Positions 62,188 to 64,000 of a DNA stretch of 64,000 nucleotides are shown piece by piece. Source of the DNA: Acidobacteriota bacterium (GTDB taxonomy: Bacteria; Acidobacteriota; Holophagae; Acanthopleuribacterales; Acanthopleuribacteraceae); NCBI GenBank assembly GCA_020439745.1, contig JAGQSC010000017.1, forward strand, positions 186,001 to 250,000, written 5' to 3'. Position numbers and translations under genes: made by a program. The first letter of the stretch is position 1; every line of letters begins with the position of its first letter. The notes beneath the pieces were generated by a model. The model ran no database searches and was not told the DNA's origin. It saw only the letters and a list, made by a program, of their open reading frames with translations.

Positions 62188-64000
62188 GCGGTCTCCATAT
62201 CCAGATCAGCCCGTACGGTTTCGCGTACCCTTAATTTCAAAGGTGGCGCATACATACATACAAGCGTGCCAAAGACCATGACGCCAGTTCCGATCCAAAT
62301 CCAAATCACAAGCGGATTGACGTAAATGTGGAAGACCCCAACTGGATGTTCGCGCGTGTGTTTCTCGGCCGTTCCGGCCACCACAACATAGTAATCACGT
62401 GCCAATGTGACGGCAATACCTACTTCCGAGGCATTCATTTCAGAGGCTCGATAAACACGTTGCTCAGGATGGAAACGCTTGATGACTTTGCCGTTTTCGA
62501 TCAGGTTAACATCGGCTACAAGTGCAAAATAGTCGGGCGTATCTCGTTGATCCATGGCGGCCACTTGGAATTGGTAACCACCGACGTCCAGTGTTTGCCC
62601 TATTCCCAGATCGGCCTTAGCTTCATGTTTGAACGCAGCTCCAGTCAGTCCAATGCCAATCAATAGCACTCCGAAATGGACGACGTAGCCACCATATCTG
62701 CGACGATTCATGCGCATTAACGACCAGACCGCGCCGAACCACGACTCGCCGCTGCGCGACCTTCGTCGTTTACTGGCTAGGTAGAACTCGTGGAAGATAG
62801 TGATGCCCAAAAATGTTAATACAGCCGCGGAGACGGTAGCCATGTGGCTGGTTTCATTGAATATAAACCCGGCAATAGCTACGATGAGGCCGAAGATGGC
62901 AGGTACGGTAAAGCGTTTGACTACAGATTGGGCGGAGGTGCGCTTCCATGTGAGAATCGGTCCAGCGGCCATAAGTAGCAAGAGACCCAGGAAAATAGGC
63001 AGTTCCACCGTGTTGTAGAAACCATGACGCAATTCGCGCTTGGTGCCGTAAACCGCTTCGGTCAACATCGGGTACACGGTGGCCAATAACATGGTGACGC
63101 AAATGGTCAGAAGCAACACGTTATTGAAGATCAGACTTACTTCTCGGGAGGCGAAAGAGACGTAGGTGTTGTCGTCACGCAGCTGTCCACGTCTGGTGAT
63201 CACAATGCCTAAAGCCACAACACCGATGATGGCAAGGTAACCCATAAAGTAATTGCCAATACTGCTTTCGGCGAAAGCGTGCACAGACGAGATCAGTCCC
63301 GACCTGGTAATAAACGTGCCAAAAATGCACATCCAGTACGTGCCCGCAATCAACAGAATGTTCCAAACTTTAAACATTCCTCGTGTTTCCTGGGCCATGA
63401 CCGAATGAAGAAAGGCTGTACCCAGGAGCCAAGGCATGAAGGAAGCGTTTTCAACCGGGTCCCATGCCCAATAACCGCCCCAACCCAATTCCATATACGC
63501 CCAGGCGCCACCCAGAACTATACCGACGGTCAGGATTAGCCATGCCCAAAGCGTCCAGCGTCTGATGATGCCAATCCACTCCCGGGCCTCCATGCGCGTT
63601 ACAAGTGCGCCCATGGCGATGGCGAAGGGGAAAAGAAAGCCAATGTAGCCCGTGTAAAGCAGAGGCGGGTGAATGATCATGGCCCAATGTTGCAGTTGAG
63701 GATTGAGGCCAGTTCCGTCTCTTGGTGTAAATGGTATTGCGTTTCCATCGGCGGTTACCTGCGCCCAGAAGTCGAATGGATTTGCCACCACATTGTTAAT
63801 AAGCAGGAAGAAGATCATCGTGATACCGATGAACACGTAGGCCCAGCTCATCATCCATTTCGATGCGGCTTTGGTACGCCACAAGACAAGGTTTGTGTAG
63901 ACGCAAAGGATCAAAGTCCACCACAGAAGAGACCCCTCATGGCCACCCCAAACCGCGGTTAACTTAAAGATCGATGGCAGGGTTCTGTTGGAGAACCTGT
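62184..64000 (-). CDS. ccmF: Cytochrome c haem lyase CcmF (5' end outside window)
   Basis: Large polytopic protein that attaches haem to apocytochrome c. The frame is open to the window edge; the first visible residues include FKLTAVWGGHEGSLLWW, a CcmF hallmark, so the true start is outside. The tryptophan-rich motif GWGGYWAWDPVENASFMPWL (63467-63408) and the His residues flanking it are intact, as is the large C-terminal periplasmic domain near 62350-62620. Stop overlaps the zinc-ribbon gene. Confidence 0.95.
   Translation of the reverse strand, partial: RFSNRTLPSIFKLTAVWGGHEGSLLWWTLILCVYTNLVLWRTKAASKWMMSWAYVFIGITMIFFLLINNVVANPFDFWAQVTADGNAIPFTPRDGTGLNPQLQHWAMIIHPPLLYTGYIGFLFPFAIAMGALVTRMEAREWIGIIRRWTLWAWLILTVGIVLGGAWAYMELGWGGYWAWDPVENASFMPWLLGTAFLHSVMAQETRGMFKVWNILLIAGTYWMCIFGTFITRSGLISSVHAFAESSIGNYFMGYLAIIGVVALGIVITRRGQLRDDNTYVSFASREVSLIFNNVLLLTICVTMLLATVYPMLTEAVYGTKRELRHGFYNTVELPIFLGLLLLMAAGPILTWKRTSAQSVVKRFTVPAIFGLIVAIAGFIFNETSHMATVSAAVLTFLGITIFHEFYLASKRRRSRSGESWFGAVWSLMRMNRRRYGGYVVHFGVLLIGIGLTGAAFKHEAKADLGIGQTLDVGGYQFQVAAMDQRDTPDYFALVADVNLIENGKVIKRFHPEQRVYRASEMNASEVGIAVTLARDYYVVVAGTAEKHTREHPVGVFHIYVNPLVIWIWIGTGVMVFGTLVCMYAPPLKLRVRETVRADLDMETA

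Noticed and set aside
1-64000. tRNA, rRNA, CRISPR array, transposon, riboswitch
   Set aside because: Read through on both strands; no cloverleaf, spaced repeats, transposase or recognised riboswitch core was seen. A tRNAscan or Rfam search would be needed to exclude cryptic ones.

Overview
The window is a single bacterial chromosome segment of moderate G+C. Its base is a 16 kb ribosomal protein superoperon, surrounded by short, tightly packed operons. GWxTD-domain, Reg_prop/Y_Y_Y sensor, YkgJ, ECF sigma and CcmABCDF genes are all present, and many genes start with GTG or TTG. Together these suggest a Gram-negative, Acidobacteria-like organism, perhaps near Holophagae/Acanthopleuribacter. That placement is inference from gene content recalled from memory, not from a search.

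Layout. 1-4234 (minus): a GWxTD secreted protein, a small secreted protein and modA-modB-modC form one overlapping transcription unit. modC runs off the left edge. 4451-6132 (plus): a degenerate receiver fused to a FapA-like domain, then a cysteine-dioxygenase-type cupin. 6228-22300 (plus): a near-consensus promoter, then rpsL-rpsG-fusA-rpsJ-rplC-rplD-rplW-rplB-rpsS-rplV-rpsC-rplP-rpmC-rpsQ-rplN-rplX-rplE-rpsH-rplF-rplR-rpsE-rpmD-rplO-secY-infA-rpsM-rpsK-rpoA-rplQ, closed by a strong terminator. tuf, rpsN, adk/map, rpmJ and rpsD are missing from their usual places, and the fusA product has the domain IV features of the recycling-type EF-G (spdEFG2) rather than those of the ordinary translocase.

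22.4-29.1 kb holds single genes: a serine beta-lactamase-like hydrolase with TPRs, a glutamine amidotransferase, a small 4-TM protein, an orphan SpoIIE-type phosphatase and fructose-1,6-bisphosphatase. 29.1-32.0 kb (minus): an intradiol-dioxygenase-like secreted protein, a small Cys/His protein and a ZnuD-like TonB receptor. 32.1-35.5 kb is the most unusual stretch. A 36-residue proline-rich peptide gene, with its own ribosome binding site and terminator, is divergent from a GT4 glycosyltransferase; a sulfotransferase-like protein and a DUF6065 protein follow. 35.6-47.2 kb holds three giant periplasmic-propeller sensors. One is fused to a Ser/Thr kinase and two are histidine-kinase-like, the second of which has lost the phosphoacceptor His. 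EttA lies between them.

47.2-51.9 kb: an MFS transporter, a HAD phosphatase, a DUF72 protein, an HExxH-containing unknown and a YkgJ protein. 52.0-55.7 kb: two ECF sigma/anti-sigma modules facing each other around a twin-PDZ protein and a CpxP-like protein. 55.7-58.6 kb: fmt, def and a cyclic-nucleotide-binding TPR protein. 58.7-64.0 kb (minus): an alpha/beta hydrolase at the end of a cytochrome c maturation operon (ccmF-zinc ribbon-ccmA-B-C-D). ccmF runs off the right edge.

No tRNA, rRNA, CRISPR array, transposase or prophage was recognised, and no gene-free stretch exceeds 300 bases.
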